DNA of 58,065 nt from Mariniblastus sp. (GTDB lineage: Bacteria; Planctomycetota; Planctomycetia; Pirellulales; Pirellulaceae). The position numbers and the translations under genes were made by a program. The DNA is taken from assembly GCA_011523945.1 (NCBI GenBank), contig WTFU01000130.1, positions 1 through 58,065 of the forward strand, in the 5' to 3' direction. Positions 8,670-16,623 of this stretch are shown here, one piece after another. Numbering within the stretch: position 1 is the stretch's first letter; the number at the start of each line of letters is the position of its first letter. The notes below the pieces were generated by a model, which worked only from the letters and a program-made list of their open reading frames with translations, was not told where the DNA came from and did not search any database.

Positions 8670-9584
8670 TTACGAAAGTCTGGAAAGTTGGAGTGAGCTG
8701 TCAACCGAATCACTTAAGATTTCGGGCCATGCTTCGGTGAGGCTTGCGACTGGATCCTCAACGCCAAGGGTCTCGAGAATCTTTAAGCTCGCAAGGTCGG
8801 AGCAGTCGTACTCGGTTTCCAACTCTTTTCGTTGGTAGTAGTTGGCTAGATCGTCTGCAACAGAGACCAAAGCGACGAACCGCTTGAATTTCCCACATTC
8901 TGCTGGATTGTGGTGATGCCGGGCGACGCTGACCAGTTCTTCAGGAAGGTGGTTTCGAAGCAGGAACCATTCGCCTATTTCCGCGTGAGAAGTTCCAATG
9001 TAATCGATTTCTGCTTGAATGACGTCGTGGCGTTCGCTGAAGTCCATTGCGTCGAGTGCTTTGAATTCGTCAGGTGCCGCGGTGGCCAAAAGGATTCTAC
9101 CAACATCGTGGAGCAAGCCCGCGGTAAATTCCTCGCCTTGAATTCCGAGTTTGAATAGCTTGTTTAATTTAGTGCTGATTACGCCCGTTAAAAAACTATG
9201 CCGTCCGAGAACCTCACGAACCTGAACTTCGTCCATGTCCATTTGATTTAACATGCTGGAATAGCACGAGACGAGAATCATTTGCTTCGTTTGTCGCGAA
9301 CCGAGTCGGTTGATTGCCATCTTTAAGCATGAGATTGGTTTGACGCCGGGAGCTCGCGGAAACAACGGGCTGTTGGATAGCGACAGGATATCTCTTGTCA
9401 GTCGGGGATCTTGAGCAATGATATTTGCGAATTCCTGAGTGCTCGCATTAGGGTTGTCGGCAATTTCAATCGCTTTGAGGGCGATGTCCGGAAGCATCTT
9501 AATCTCTCGAGCCGTTTGTATCAGCTTTTCGGTGAGCTTTCGTTTCGAATCGGTATTCGGGAGGTTTAAGATCGTGTTGTTCAC
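8670..9584 (-). CDS. HDOD domain signalling protein
   Basis: A 304-residue soluble protein. The HDOD domain runs from about residue 30 (EIKMLPDIALKAIEIADNPN) through IIAQDPRLTRDILSLSNSPL and AINRLGSRQTKQMILVSCYS, then a helical HD-like part with GEEFTAGLLHDVGRILLATA and HAEIGEWFLLRNHLPEELVS. HDOD proteins are non-catalytic relatives of HD phosphohydrolases that act as regulatory scaffolds, often with motility or c-di-GMP circuits. It lies downstream of asnB on the same strand as the flagellin block but is separated by about 300 bases, so it may have its own promoter. Precise role unknown. Confidence 0.88.
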   Translation of the reverse strand: MNNTILNLPNTDSKRKLTEKLIQTAREIKMLPDIALKAIEIADNPNASTQEFANIIAQDPRLTRDILSLSNSPLFPRAPGVKPISCLKMAINRLGSRQTKQMILVSCYSSMLNQMDMDEVQVREVLGRHSFLTGVISTKLNKLFKLGIQGEEFTAGLLHDVGRILLATAAPDEFKALDAMDFSERHDVIQAEIDYIGTSHAEIGEWFLLRNHLPEELVSVARHHHNPAECGKFKRFVALVSVADDLANYYQRKELETEYDCSDLASLKILETLGVEDPVASLTEAWPEILSDSVDSSLQLSRLS

Positions 9585-9881
9585 AGTAATTTCCGACTGG
9601 ATTAGGAACGCATTCTTAATGAAGAATTAGAATGAATTTGAGTATGCGTGCTAGGAGAGTATAGGCCATGCTAAAGCGCTGATGCGATTGGTTTTCAGTT
9701 TTTTCGAACTGCCGTCGTCACCTGATCGCTCCTATTAATTGAATCGAAGAATTTTTAATCTGGGTGTGTTAATTGTTTCCTAAAAACGGACAAACTTCTG
9801 TGCGAATCTTCCGAATTGCTACTTGTAATTGATTTGCGGATTATCCGGTTTTATCGCCGTTGGATGATGGAAACGTGATGT
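9585..9881. other. Intergenic region upstream of the HDOD gene
   Basis: 297 bases between the start of the HDOD gene and the end of asnB, both on the minus strand. A TATACT hexamer occurs on the minus strand near 9659, but no convincing partner box was found. No gene or clear hairpin seen. Confidence 0.4.
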
Positions 9882-11792
9882 TTAATTGAAACATTGATCG
9901 CCCCAAAGAATGGTGTTGATGAGTGGCCATTTCCATAGTGAAATCCGATCTGGGAATTTTGTGACTTCAGCTAGAGCTTCGGGACGAAAGAGCGTGTTTG
10001 CGAAATCACTACGTTCGAGTTTCTCTTTGATCCATGGCTGCCAATCCGAACTCAACCATTGCGGTAATGGTGTCGGAAAGCTCATTTTAGGACGCTGTGC
10101 GAGTTGGGTGGGCAGGAGGTCGGATGCGACGGATCTTAAGATTCGTTTAGAACGAAGACTGCCTCGTTCAGATAAAGCGAGTGAACTCAGCCATGGCGAT
10201 GCTTCGTCCGGTGCGAGGTCAATTTTGTAATGGTGCGGAAGCTGTACAGCATTTTCAATAATGACATGGTCCGCATAGGGCACTCGGGCTTCGAGACTCG
10301 CTGCCATAGTTGCGGTGTCAAGGCGTCGCAGGAGGCTTTCAAGATTCACGCTAATAAGTACCCCAGCGTACTTCTCTGCTGTGGGGATGTCACCCTGGGC
10401 TTCGAACCTTTGCTGGTAATGTGAGGTAATCAGTTGTGGGATCTCGTCGGAGTAATATTCTGGTCGGAAAAGTGCTTGTTGCGCACTCCATGGAATGAGG
10501 CCATTGGATGCCAGATAGTGTTCGGCTATGGAATTGAAATTGTCTCTGCCGTATTGCAGGTTTAGACCATTTTGAAATTCGAGCTGTTGTTGCTCGTTTA
10601 GTTTGCTTGTGCCTTTAGAGCGGTCATAGTCATTGCCGGACCAATGTTGTATTGCGTAACCACAAAATGCTTCATCAGCTCCTTCCCCTCCCAACGCTAC
10701 TCCACAAAACTGTTTCAAGTGTTTTGCAATATTAAAGATGATTGCGTCCGTTGGCGTTGCCAAAGGCGATTGAAGTTTGCCAACGAGAGATTGCCAACTA
10801 TCGCGATATTGTTCGCTGGTGATACGAACTTCCGAATAATCAAAATCAAGGTGAGAGGCGCAGGAGCGTGCAAATTCAAAATCACTCCCCGATTCGTTTG
10901 TCGGTGGATTGTTGACGCCTCCCCCGCAGACACCCGTCATCTTACTGCCGGATTGCTGTCTCACCAACGTCGCTAACGTGTTGGAATCTACGCCTCCGCT
11001 CATCATCATACCGACGGTGACATCGCTCTTTAGGTGGTGCTGAACTGTTTGTTTTAGTGATTCTCCAAGTTGGGATGCTGCATCTTCAAAACTGACGGTA
11101 GGCTTTGTCGCTTGGGTCGGAGGCATCCAGTAGAATTCACTGTTCAGATCCGGATACTGAAAGCTGACGATTTCACCTGGCAATAAAGTGGAGATGCCCT
11201 GAAAAACAGTATCTCTTCCGAGGGTAATTCTAAGCGTTTGAAGGTAATGAGATAGGGTCGCCAAATTGGGTTGGGATGTAAAGCGAGGGTGCATTCTAAT
11301 GGCGGCGATTGAGCTTGCGAAAACAAAATCATCTTCAATCGCAGCGTAGAATAGCGGCTTCATCCCGACGCGATCCCGTACCAGCCAAGTTTTGCCGGTC
11401 CTGAGTTCAACCGCTGCAAAGGCGAACATGCCGCGGATCCGATCAATGCACTTCCTTCCCCATAGCGACCAGGCTTCTGCTAAAACCTCAGTGTCACATT
11501 GGGTGCGAAGTTTGATGCCGTTCTCCGAGAGGGACTTGGCAATTTCATCGTCATTGTAGATTTCACCATTGTAAACAAAGGCGTATTTGCCGTTTTGAGA
11601 AATCCAGGGTTGTTGACCATGTTCGATGTCGCGAATGGCGAGTCGGCGATGGGCTAGTGTAATCTGTGCATGACGAAAATAACCAGATCCGTCGGGGCCA
11701 CGATCCTTCATCGTGTCGCGCATTTTAAGCACTCGCGATTCATCAAGTGATTCACCAGCAGGGCCGGTAATGATCCCCAGAATTCCACACAT
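9882..11792 (-). CDS. asnB: Asparagine synthetase (glutamine-hydrolysing), AsnB type
   Basis: Amidotransferase that moves ammonia from glutamine to aspartate, or to another carboxylate in specialised paralogues. The start at 11792 gives MCGILGIITGP, exposing Cys2 as the N-terminal glutaminase nucleophile; an open frame runs 22 codons further upstream but would bury it. RLAIRDIEHGQQPW and YNGEIYND are glutaminase-domain motifs, and MMSGGVDSNTLA is the ATP-pyrophosphatase loop. About 636 residues, as expected. It sits between fliS and an HDOD gene on the flagellin strand, which raises the possibility that it modifies a flagellar or surface-glycan substrate; that is inference, and a housekeeping role is equally possible. 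Confidence 0.93.
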   Translation of the reverse strand: MCGILGIITGPAGESLDESRVLKMRDTMKDRGPDGSGYFRHAQITLAHRRLAIRDIEHGQQPWISQNGKYAFVYNGEIYNDDEIAKSLSENGIKLRTQCDTEVLAEAWSLWGRKCIDRIRGMFAFAAVELRTGKTWLVRDRVGMKPLFYAAIEDDFVFASSIAAIRMHPRFTSQPNLATLSHYLQTLRITLGRDTVFQGISTLLPGEIVSFQYPDLNSEFYWMPPTQATKPTVSFEDAASQLGESLKQTVQHHLKSDVTVGMMMSGGVDSNTLATLVRQQSGSKMTGVCGGGVNNPPTNESGSDFEFARSCASHLDFDYSEVRITSEQYRDSWQSLVGKLQSPLATPTDAIIFNIAKHLKQFCGVALGGEGADEAFCGYAIQHWSGNDYDRSKGTSKLNEQQQLEFQNGLNLQYGRDNFNSIAEHYLASNGLIPWSAQQALFRPEYYSDEIPQLITSHYQQRFEAQGDIPTAEKYAGVLISVNLESLLRRLDTATMAASLEARVPYADHVIIENAVQLPHHYKIDLAPDEASPWLSSLALSERGSLRSKRILRSVASDLLPTQLAQRPKMSFPTPLPQWLSSDWQPWIKEKLERSDFANTLFRPEALAEVTKFPDRISLWKWPLINTILWGDQCFN

Positions 11793-11944
11793 AACAATCC
11801 ATTGATTAGTGAAACAAGACGCTGGAAAATCTGCGAGTCGAGCGCCACGAAAGAACAATCATCGGCTGTTGGCTGATTGCACGGGAGCTGAAAAGCTATT
11901 TCACTGGATCAGACCAACCAGCCGAGGATGATGTAGAGATAAAC

Positions 11945-12355
11945 TTAAGCGATGGTATTCACACCGCTGGATTGGATGATCGGCGGAATCTCTCCCTTGG
12001 ATTCGAGTTGAACCGCTTGATCCCGGATTTGGGCATAGCTTTCGCGAAGTTGTTTTGTGAACTTGATCGCGTCGGAAAAGTCTTGCTGTTCGATTCTGGT
12101 CATGATGAAGTGCAACAATCGGGCGACATCGACAGCCATTGGGTATTTATCAGTGTCGAGGCCACTGTGGATACCCATAATTAACTTATTTGCCTCATAG
12201 CCATACTGTTGCTGCAGTTTTGCATCGCTTGCTTCTTTGGCTGATTTAGCTGCCTCCAGCGAAGCGATCGTGCGATCGTAAAGGACCAGTAGCATATCGA
12301 TTCTCGAAAGTCCCTTGATCATATTGTCGAGCACCTGGTCACTTTGATAAGCCAT
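11945..12355 (-). CDS. fliS: Flagellin export chaperone FliS
   Basis: FliS binds flagellin in the cytoplasm and stops early polymerisation. The 136-residue, all-helical product follows fliD, the usual order. Family-like features are DMLLVLYDRTIASLEAAKSA near the N-terminus, AVDVARLLHFIMTRIEQQDF in the middle and KFTKQLRESYAQIRDQA near the C-terminus. The start ATG is at 12355, 58 bases after fliD. Divergent from E. coli FliS but context and length agree. Confidence 0.88.
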   Translation of the reverse strand: MAYQSDQVLDNMIKGLSRIDMLLVLYDRTIASLEAAKSAKEASDAKLQQQYGYEANKLIMGIHSGLDTDKYPMAVDVARLLHFIMTRIEQQDFSDAIKFTKQLRESYAQIRDQAVQLESKGEIPPIIQSSGVNTIA

Positions 12356-12413
12356 GGTTTACATCCTTTTAAACAGAAATATATTCTTGCTCGGCTATTG
12401 CCTTTGTTTGATT

Positions 12414-14390
12414 CTAAAGTGACGCCAGCTGGCTGGTTAGAAAGCTGCTGGTACCCTGTAGGTCGCTCAGTACCCTTTCCAACGCGGTGAACTGAGCGAT
12501 CAAGTCCTCCGTTTTGGATTCGCTGATTGCGTTCACTCGTGCGATCGAAGCATCGAGCGATTCGATTCTCAGCGTAAAGTCCTCTTCGGCAGTCTTGATC
12601 GTACCAACGCTGGTATCGAGTAGTTCGCCAAAATATTTATCAAGCGATGAGCTGATGCCCCGAGAGACATCCAGATTGGCTTCAACTCCGCCAGAGACCT
12701 GCGTTGAAGTTAAGGTGACTCGTACCTGGAGGTCAGCTGTATTGTCGTTGTCGGAGTCACCAATCAGGACGCGTCCCGTTCCCGTGGCTGTTTCGACAAC
12801 GCCATCGACAATGAAAGAACCGGCAACGTCTTGTCCTACGCCCGTTTCAGTTCCATCGAATCCAAGGATGCTGCTGGCAGTCCCTGAAATCGCTGATATT
12901 TCTGACGAACGGCCGTATCTCTGCGAAGTGATTTCGAGAAACCCCGATTCCAGAGAGATATCAACATCATCGAAGTCACGCGTATCAATCCCATTGATTC
13001 TGGATTGGAGGTGACTCGCCAATTCTTCCTGGGTGTAAGTGCCCGATTCCAGTGTGATGGTGTCTGTTTCAAGGCTGTCGATGGAAAGTTGGATTTGGTT
13101 GTTCGAGGAATCAATTACGATCGAAGAGTCGAGCGCACTGGTTGCAGTAACCGAACCCCGTTCCGCCGCCTGCAAAATATCGACCTGATAGGCTGACGTA
13201 CTGGCTTTGGTACGGGTGCTACCCAGTAGAAAACTAACGCCGGAGTTGTCACTCACACCACTCATGCCAAAAACACGTTGAATGTCTGTTGGCTCAATTC
13301 CATCGGTGTTGCCTTGTAGCGCACTTTCAAGTTCGGATGAATTAATAATTAGTTTTCCAGAATTATCAATGTCGATTCCGAGTTGTGAGAAACGGTTGAC
13401 AGACGAAGAAAGGCCGGGAACACTCTCAGTCACCATGGAGCTCAAGGTTGTTTTCAAGGTGGAAACAGTGCGATTCCCGAGAAGTGGACTGGCAGTGTTG
13501 GTTGATGTATTGAAAGCGGTTTGGTCATCAATATATTGGATCATCGAATTGTAGCTCTCGACAAATCCTTCGATTGCGGTTTGGGCTGAGTCGGTGTCGC
13601 GTGTAACCTTGATATTGATGTCTTTCGAAGCGTCTGCTGACTCTAGGTTTAAAGTGACATTGTCGATCAATCCATCAATCACATTAGAGTCATACTCAGC
13701 CACAATGGCACCCGCGCCTGAGCCAAGTTGGAGTTGGGCGTTCGCTGCGTCTTGAATAGCGGCACCGGAAAAATCAGGAAGTACTTCAGAACCCGTTGGC
13801 GTCACTAGATTGTTCGTAACATTGATTTCGTTGGCTTCGCCAGTGTACTTCGATGTTAAAAGAATTCGATTTGCCGAGTTTGCTTGATCGAAAACGATCG
13901 ACGCTGAGACGTCGTCTGATTGGGTGTTAATGGCATTGACCAATCCATCCACCGTATTGTTAGAGGAGTCAATTGTAATCTCAGTCGCGGCGCGGTCGCC
14001 AACTTGGAATGAAATAGTACCGGTGGAGATTGTCGTTGAAGGATCACTAAAGCCTTGAGAGCCAATTTGATGGGCTCTTGCCAGGGAATTCACTCGAACG
14101 TTGTATGACCCGGGAATTGCCTTCGACTGAGAAGTCACTGTCAGGATAGACTCGTCGCTTGATGACGCGGTGGTTTGATCAAAGACTGAGCCCGATGAGC
14201 GGTTTAGCTGGCTCATGCTGGACTTAAGCGAGAGGAGACGCGCTTCGACACCCTGAAATGCAGCCTGTTCTGTCAGAATTTCACTTTTCTTGACATTCAG
14301 GCGGTCGACCTGAGATTTTTGAAGGGAGACGAGTCCTTCGATGATCGACGTGGTGTCGAGCCCACTGACGAGTCCATCAATGGAAAACAT
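12414..14390 (-). CDS. fliD: Flagellar filament cap protein FliD (HAP2)
   Basis: The cap at the filament tip under which flagellin subunits are inserted. The N-terminus (DGLVSGLDTTSIIEGLVSLQ, then KSQVDRLNVKKSEI) is the classic FliD_N motif, and the C-terminal region has FTLRIESLDASIARVNAISE and ALERVLSDLQGTSSFLTSQL. At 658 residues it is at the long end, with a Ser/Thr/Asp-rich variable middle. GGGAGAA lies ahead of the ATG. In the order flgM-flagellin-fliD-fliS. Confidence 0.95.
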   Translation of the reverse strand: MFSIDGLVSGLDTTSIIEGLVSLQKSQVDRLNVKKSEILTEQAAFQGVEARLLSLKSSMSQLNRSSGSVFDQTTASSSDESILTVTSQSKAIPGSYNVRVNSLARAHQIGSQGFSDPSTTISTGTISFQVGDRAATEITIDSSNNTVDGLVNAINTQSDDVSASIVFDQANSANRILLTSKYTGEANEINVTNNLVTPTGSEVLPDFSGAAIQDAANAQLQLGSGAGAIVAEYDSNVIDGLIDNVTLNLESADASKDINIKVTRDTDSAQTAIEGFVESYNSMIQYIDDQTAFNTSTNTASPLLGNRTVSTLKTTLSSMVTESVPGLSSSVNRFSQLGIDIDNSGKLIINSSELESALQGNTDGIEPTDIQRVFGMSGVSDNSGVSFLLGSTRTKASTSAYQVDILQAAERGSVTATSALDSSIVIDSSNNQIQLSIDSLETDTITLESGTYTQEELASHLQSRINGIDTRDFDDVDISLESGFLEITSQRYGRSSEISAISGTASSILGFDGTETGVGQDVAGSFIVDGVVETATGTGRVLIGDSDNDNTADLQVRVTLTSTQVSGGVEANLDVSRGISSSLDKYFGELLDTSVGTIKTAEEDFTLRIESLDASIARVNAISESKTEDLIAQFTALERVLSDLQGTSSFLTSQLASL

Positions 14391-14450
14391 ATAATTTCTC
14401 CCAGCGGCTAGGGAATCGAAACTTTTTCTTATCTTATTAAACGAAACAAT

Positions 14451-14551
14451 GAAAGTTGGCCGAGGCCGACTTTCATCGTCGCTGTGTTGAACCAGCTCCC
14501 CGCAGGGAGCCCAGTTCTTTTATCCTAAAGCTTCATCGGTTCAATGAAGCT
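14451..14551. terminator. Three consecutive inverted repeats in the flagellin-fliD spacer
   Basis: Three hairpins occupy the 187-base gap: 14529-14551 (AGCTTCAT / ATGAAGCT), 14495-14510 (GCTCCC-CGCA-GGGAGC) and 14451-14474 (GAAAGTTGG / CCGACTTTC, one G-U pair). Read on the minus strand the last is followed by ATTGTTTCGTTT, a fair terminator tail. They probably attenuate readthrough from the highly expressed flagellin gene into fliD and may protect the flagellin mRNA 3' end. Confidence 0.55.
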
Positions 14552-14577
14552 GTTAATCTCATGTTTTCTCGGTTGAT

Positions 14578-15987
14578 CTAGCCAAGTAGTGAAAGAATCA
14601 ACTGAGACGACTGGTTCGCACTTGAAAGAACAGAAGCACCTGCCTGAACCAAAACCTGGCTGTTGGTGAACTTCGAGATCTCTTCAGCGAAATCGGTATC
14701 GCGAATAACAGATTCTGCATTAACAGTGTTTTCAAGTGTTGAACGCATGTTGGTCGCGGTTGACTCCAGAGTGTTACCCTGGAAAGCACCGAGTGTTCCA
14801 CGAAGGGTTGAAATCTCGTCAATTGCAGCGTCGATGATACCGATCGAATCTTGAGCACCTGAGGCCGAAGTAACACTGATTTCGTTCAAGTTAGTGAACT
14901 GGTTACCAGCAACACCGATTCCCAAGCCAGTTGAATCAACTGAATCAATCGAGATCGAAACGGTCTGATTCTGGTTGGCACCAATCTGGAAGATCAAAGA
15001 GTTGTCAGCAATTGTAATGTTGCCCTGTGCACCGGTTACAGTCTGTGTAAGGTTAGTGGCATCTTCTGCGATGCTAACCATGATGCCCTGTGAGGCACCT
15101 GCAGAACCGGTCAAAACTGCTCCGCTTCCTGTGGCGGCGTTACCACCGATGGTACCAGCGATATTGACACCTGAATCTTGAACAAGTGTTGTTCCGAATC
15201 CAGAACTTGTAGCGGCAGCAGCAGTGTCAGAAATGACATCAATGGTTGCAGCGGTTCCGAAAGATTCGGTTCGCAATTGAGTTGCACCACCGACTACAGC
15301 AGCAACAACACCAGTTTGTCCGGTGAATTCGTTAATCCGCGAAACAACCGCGTTTTGATCAAGGCCAGCATTGAGAGAAATGCTAACACCGTTAACGGTA
15401 AGCGTTTCAGCAGCGGCTAAGTTAGTCGTTTGAGCAGTACCAGCAGTTGCGTTGGCTCGCTCAGCAACCGTCGTAACTGCAACGGCGTAAGAGCCGGCAG
15501 AAGTATCTGAAGTTGCTTTCAAGAAAGTTACGTCAGCGTCACTTGCGGTTCCCTGCAATCCTGAAGATCCATCAAGTAGGTTAGAATCGCCAAACTGTGT
15601 GTTTGCAGCGATACGATTGATCGTATCCAAAACGTTGTCGATTTCAGCTTGGTTCGCAGCAAGTGCGTCTGCATCATTAACACCCGTGTTCGCTGAATCG
15701 ATTGAAAGTGATCGAGCCTTTACCAAAAGACTGTTGATCTCAGTGAGAGCACCCTCTGCAGTCTGAACAACCGCAACAGCTTTGTCGGTGTTGTCGATGG
15801 CAGCCTTCAAGCCAGCGATCTGAGCTCGCTGCTTCTCAGAAATGACCAAAGCCGCTGGTCCATCAGCACCGCGGTTGACCTTGAAACCAGACGAAAGTCG
15901 TTCGATCGAGGTGTTTAGGCTGTTTTGTGAACGGCCTAAGTTGTGTTGTGCGTTAAGAGCACTAACGTTGTTTTGAATGCCTAACAT
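14578..15987 (-). CDS. fliC: Flagellin
   Basis: Main filament subunit. N-terminal D0/D1 signatures: MLGIQNNVSALNAQHNLGRS, SIERLSSGFKVNRGADGPAA and NTDKAVAVVQTAEGALTEIN. C-terminal D1/D0: LENTVNAESVIRDTDFAEEI, then SKFTNSQVLVQAGASVLSSA and NQSSQLILSLLG. 469 residues, with a Ala/Thr/Gly-rich surface-exposed middle. Rich in Ala/Thr codons and composition typical of filament proteins. GGAG lies about 10 bases before ATG 15987. No sigma-28 box was seen in the 105 bases between flgM and this gene, so it may depend on the flgM promoter. The only flagellin in the window. Confidence 0.97.
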   Translation of the reverse strand: MLGIQNNVSALNAQHNLGRSQNSLNTSIERLSSGFKVNRGADGPAALVISEKQRAQIAGLKAAIDNTDKAVAVVQTAEGALTEINSLLVKARSLSIDSANTGVNDADALAANQAEIDNVLDTINRIAANTQFGDSNLLDGSSGLQGTASDADVTFLKATSDTSAGSYAVAVTTVAERANATAGTAQTTNLAAAETLTVNGVSISLNAGLDQNAVVSRINEFTGQTGVVAAVVGGATQLRTESFGTAATIDVISDTAAAATSSGFGTTLVQDSGVNIAGTIGGNAATGSGAVLTGSAGASQGIMVSIAEDATNLTQTVTGAQGNITIADNSLIFQIGANQNQTVSISIDSVDSTGLGIGVAGNQFTNLNEISVTSASGAQDSIGIIDAAIDEISTLRGTLGAFQGNTLESTATNMRSTLENTVNAESVIRDTDFAEEISKFTNSQVLVQAGASVLSSANQSSQLILSLLG

Positions 15988-16092
15988 GTGAGCGGGCTCC
16001 GATTAAAATGTGTTGGTTTTGGGGGGTAAAAAGTCTTACATCCTTGGACAAAATTTCGGGATCCTTCCCTCTGAGCTTTGTCGTCTTCAGTT

Positions 16093-16350
16093 TTAGTCAA
16101 CAATGTTCTGAGCGGCGGACTCCGCAGCGGCGCGAGTTGAGTACTCACCCGCCTGGACTTTTGCCTGAATCTCAACAAGTAAACGTTCACGAACATTCAG
16201 GTCGCCTTCTAGACTTTCTAGAAGTTGACTCGGTTTAACCTCATCCGAACGATCGACTTCTTTTCCGTTTTCAACCATGTCCGGCTTGGAGCTGGAATTG
16301 TTGATCTGAAAACGATCGCGTGGATTGTTGCCGTGATTATAAATTTCCAT
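16093..16350 (-). CDS. flgM: Anti-sigma-28 factor FlgM
   Basis: FlgM holds the flagellar sigma factor FliA inactive until the hook is finished, then is exported. From ATG 16350 the product is 85 residues, with a polar, disordered N-terminus and the conserved C-terminal helix region VRERLLVEIQAKVQAGEYST ending RAAAESAAQNIVD. The longer open frame extending to 16542 is unlikely: ATG 16350 has AGAGG five bases upstream and a sigma-28-like promoter 30-60 bases upstream. Direct cotranscription with flagellin would tie the anti-sigma factor to late gene expression. Confidence 0.88.
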   Translation of the reverse strand: MEIYNHGNNPRDRFQINNSSSKPDMVENGKEVDRSDEVKPSQLLESLEGDLNVRERLLVEIQAKVQAGEYSTRAAAESAAQNIVD

Positions 16351-16381
16351 AGTTGCCTCTAATATTCTTCCGACACGCGGG

Positions 16382-16408
16382 TTATCGAAGGGCTTTTCAG
16401 AAACTTGC
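16382..16408 (-). promoter_or_regulatory. Sigma-28 (FliA)-type promoter for flgM and flagellin
   Basis: On the minus strand GCAAGTTT (16408-16401), an exact 11-base spacer (16400-16390) and TTCGATAA (16389-16382) match the established sigma-28 consensus TAAAGTTT-N11-GCCGATAA at 6 of 8 and 6 of 8 positions. The predicted transcript start near 16375 leaves a leader of about 25 bases with a good ribosome binding site. Consistent with FliA control of late flagellar genes. Confidence 0.7.
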
Positions 16409-16458
16409 CCCCCAAAAGCAAAAAAAAAATTGAGATCGGCTTTTAGGTCTTTTTGATC

Positions 16459-16483
16459 CGCGGGAACCCGCATAATCCTTGCT
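16459..16483 (+). promoter_or_regulatory. Palindrome plus TTGC element upstream of the TPR operon
   Basis: GCGGGAACCCGCA, then six bases, then TTGCT. The same 13 bases, the same six-base gap and TTGCA occur on the minus strand upstream of flgB. GCA-N6-TTGC matches the spacing of a sigma-54 -24/-12 promoter (TGGCAC-N5-TTGC), but the first G of the usual GG is replaced by C, so it is an imperfect match. It points toward the gene at 16624. Confidence 0.45.
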
Positions 16484-16623
16484 AGCGGAAGTATGGCGGT
16501 TATGATTTCGAGGCTTTTGACTCGATAAGCAGAGATAGTCAACTTTAACGATTGCGCAGAAGCTATGGATTAAGTGGAGACTTAGGGTTTTCGATTCGTA
16601 ATCGAATCGAGGATGTTCGCGAG

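Noticed and set aside
11793..11858. N-terminal extension of asnB by 22 residues
   Set aside because: It would bury Cys2, which must be N-terminal in glutamine-dependent asparagine synthetases.
14391..14577. Sigma-28 promoter in front of fliD
   Set aside because: AAAAGTTT is present on the minus strand but no GCCGATAA-like box lies at the required 11-base spacing.
16351..16542. N-terminal extension of flgM to 16542
   Set aside because: The extension has an unrelated hydrophobic sequence, would cross the sigma-28 promoter, and ATG 16350 has a good ribosome binding site.
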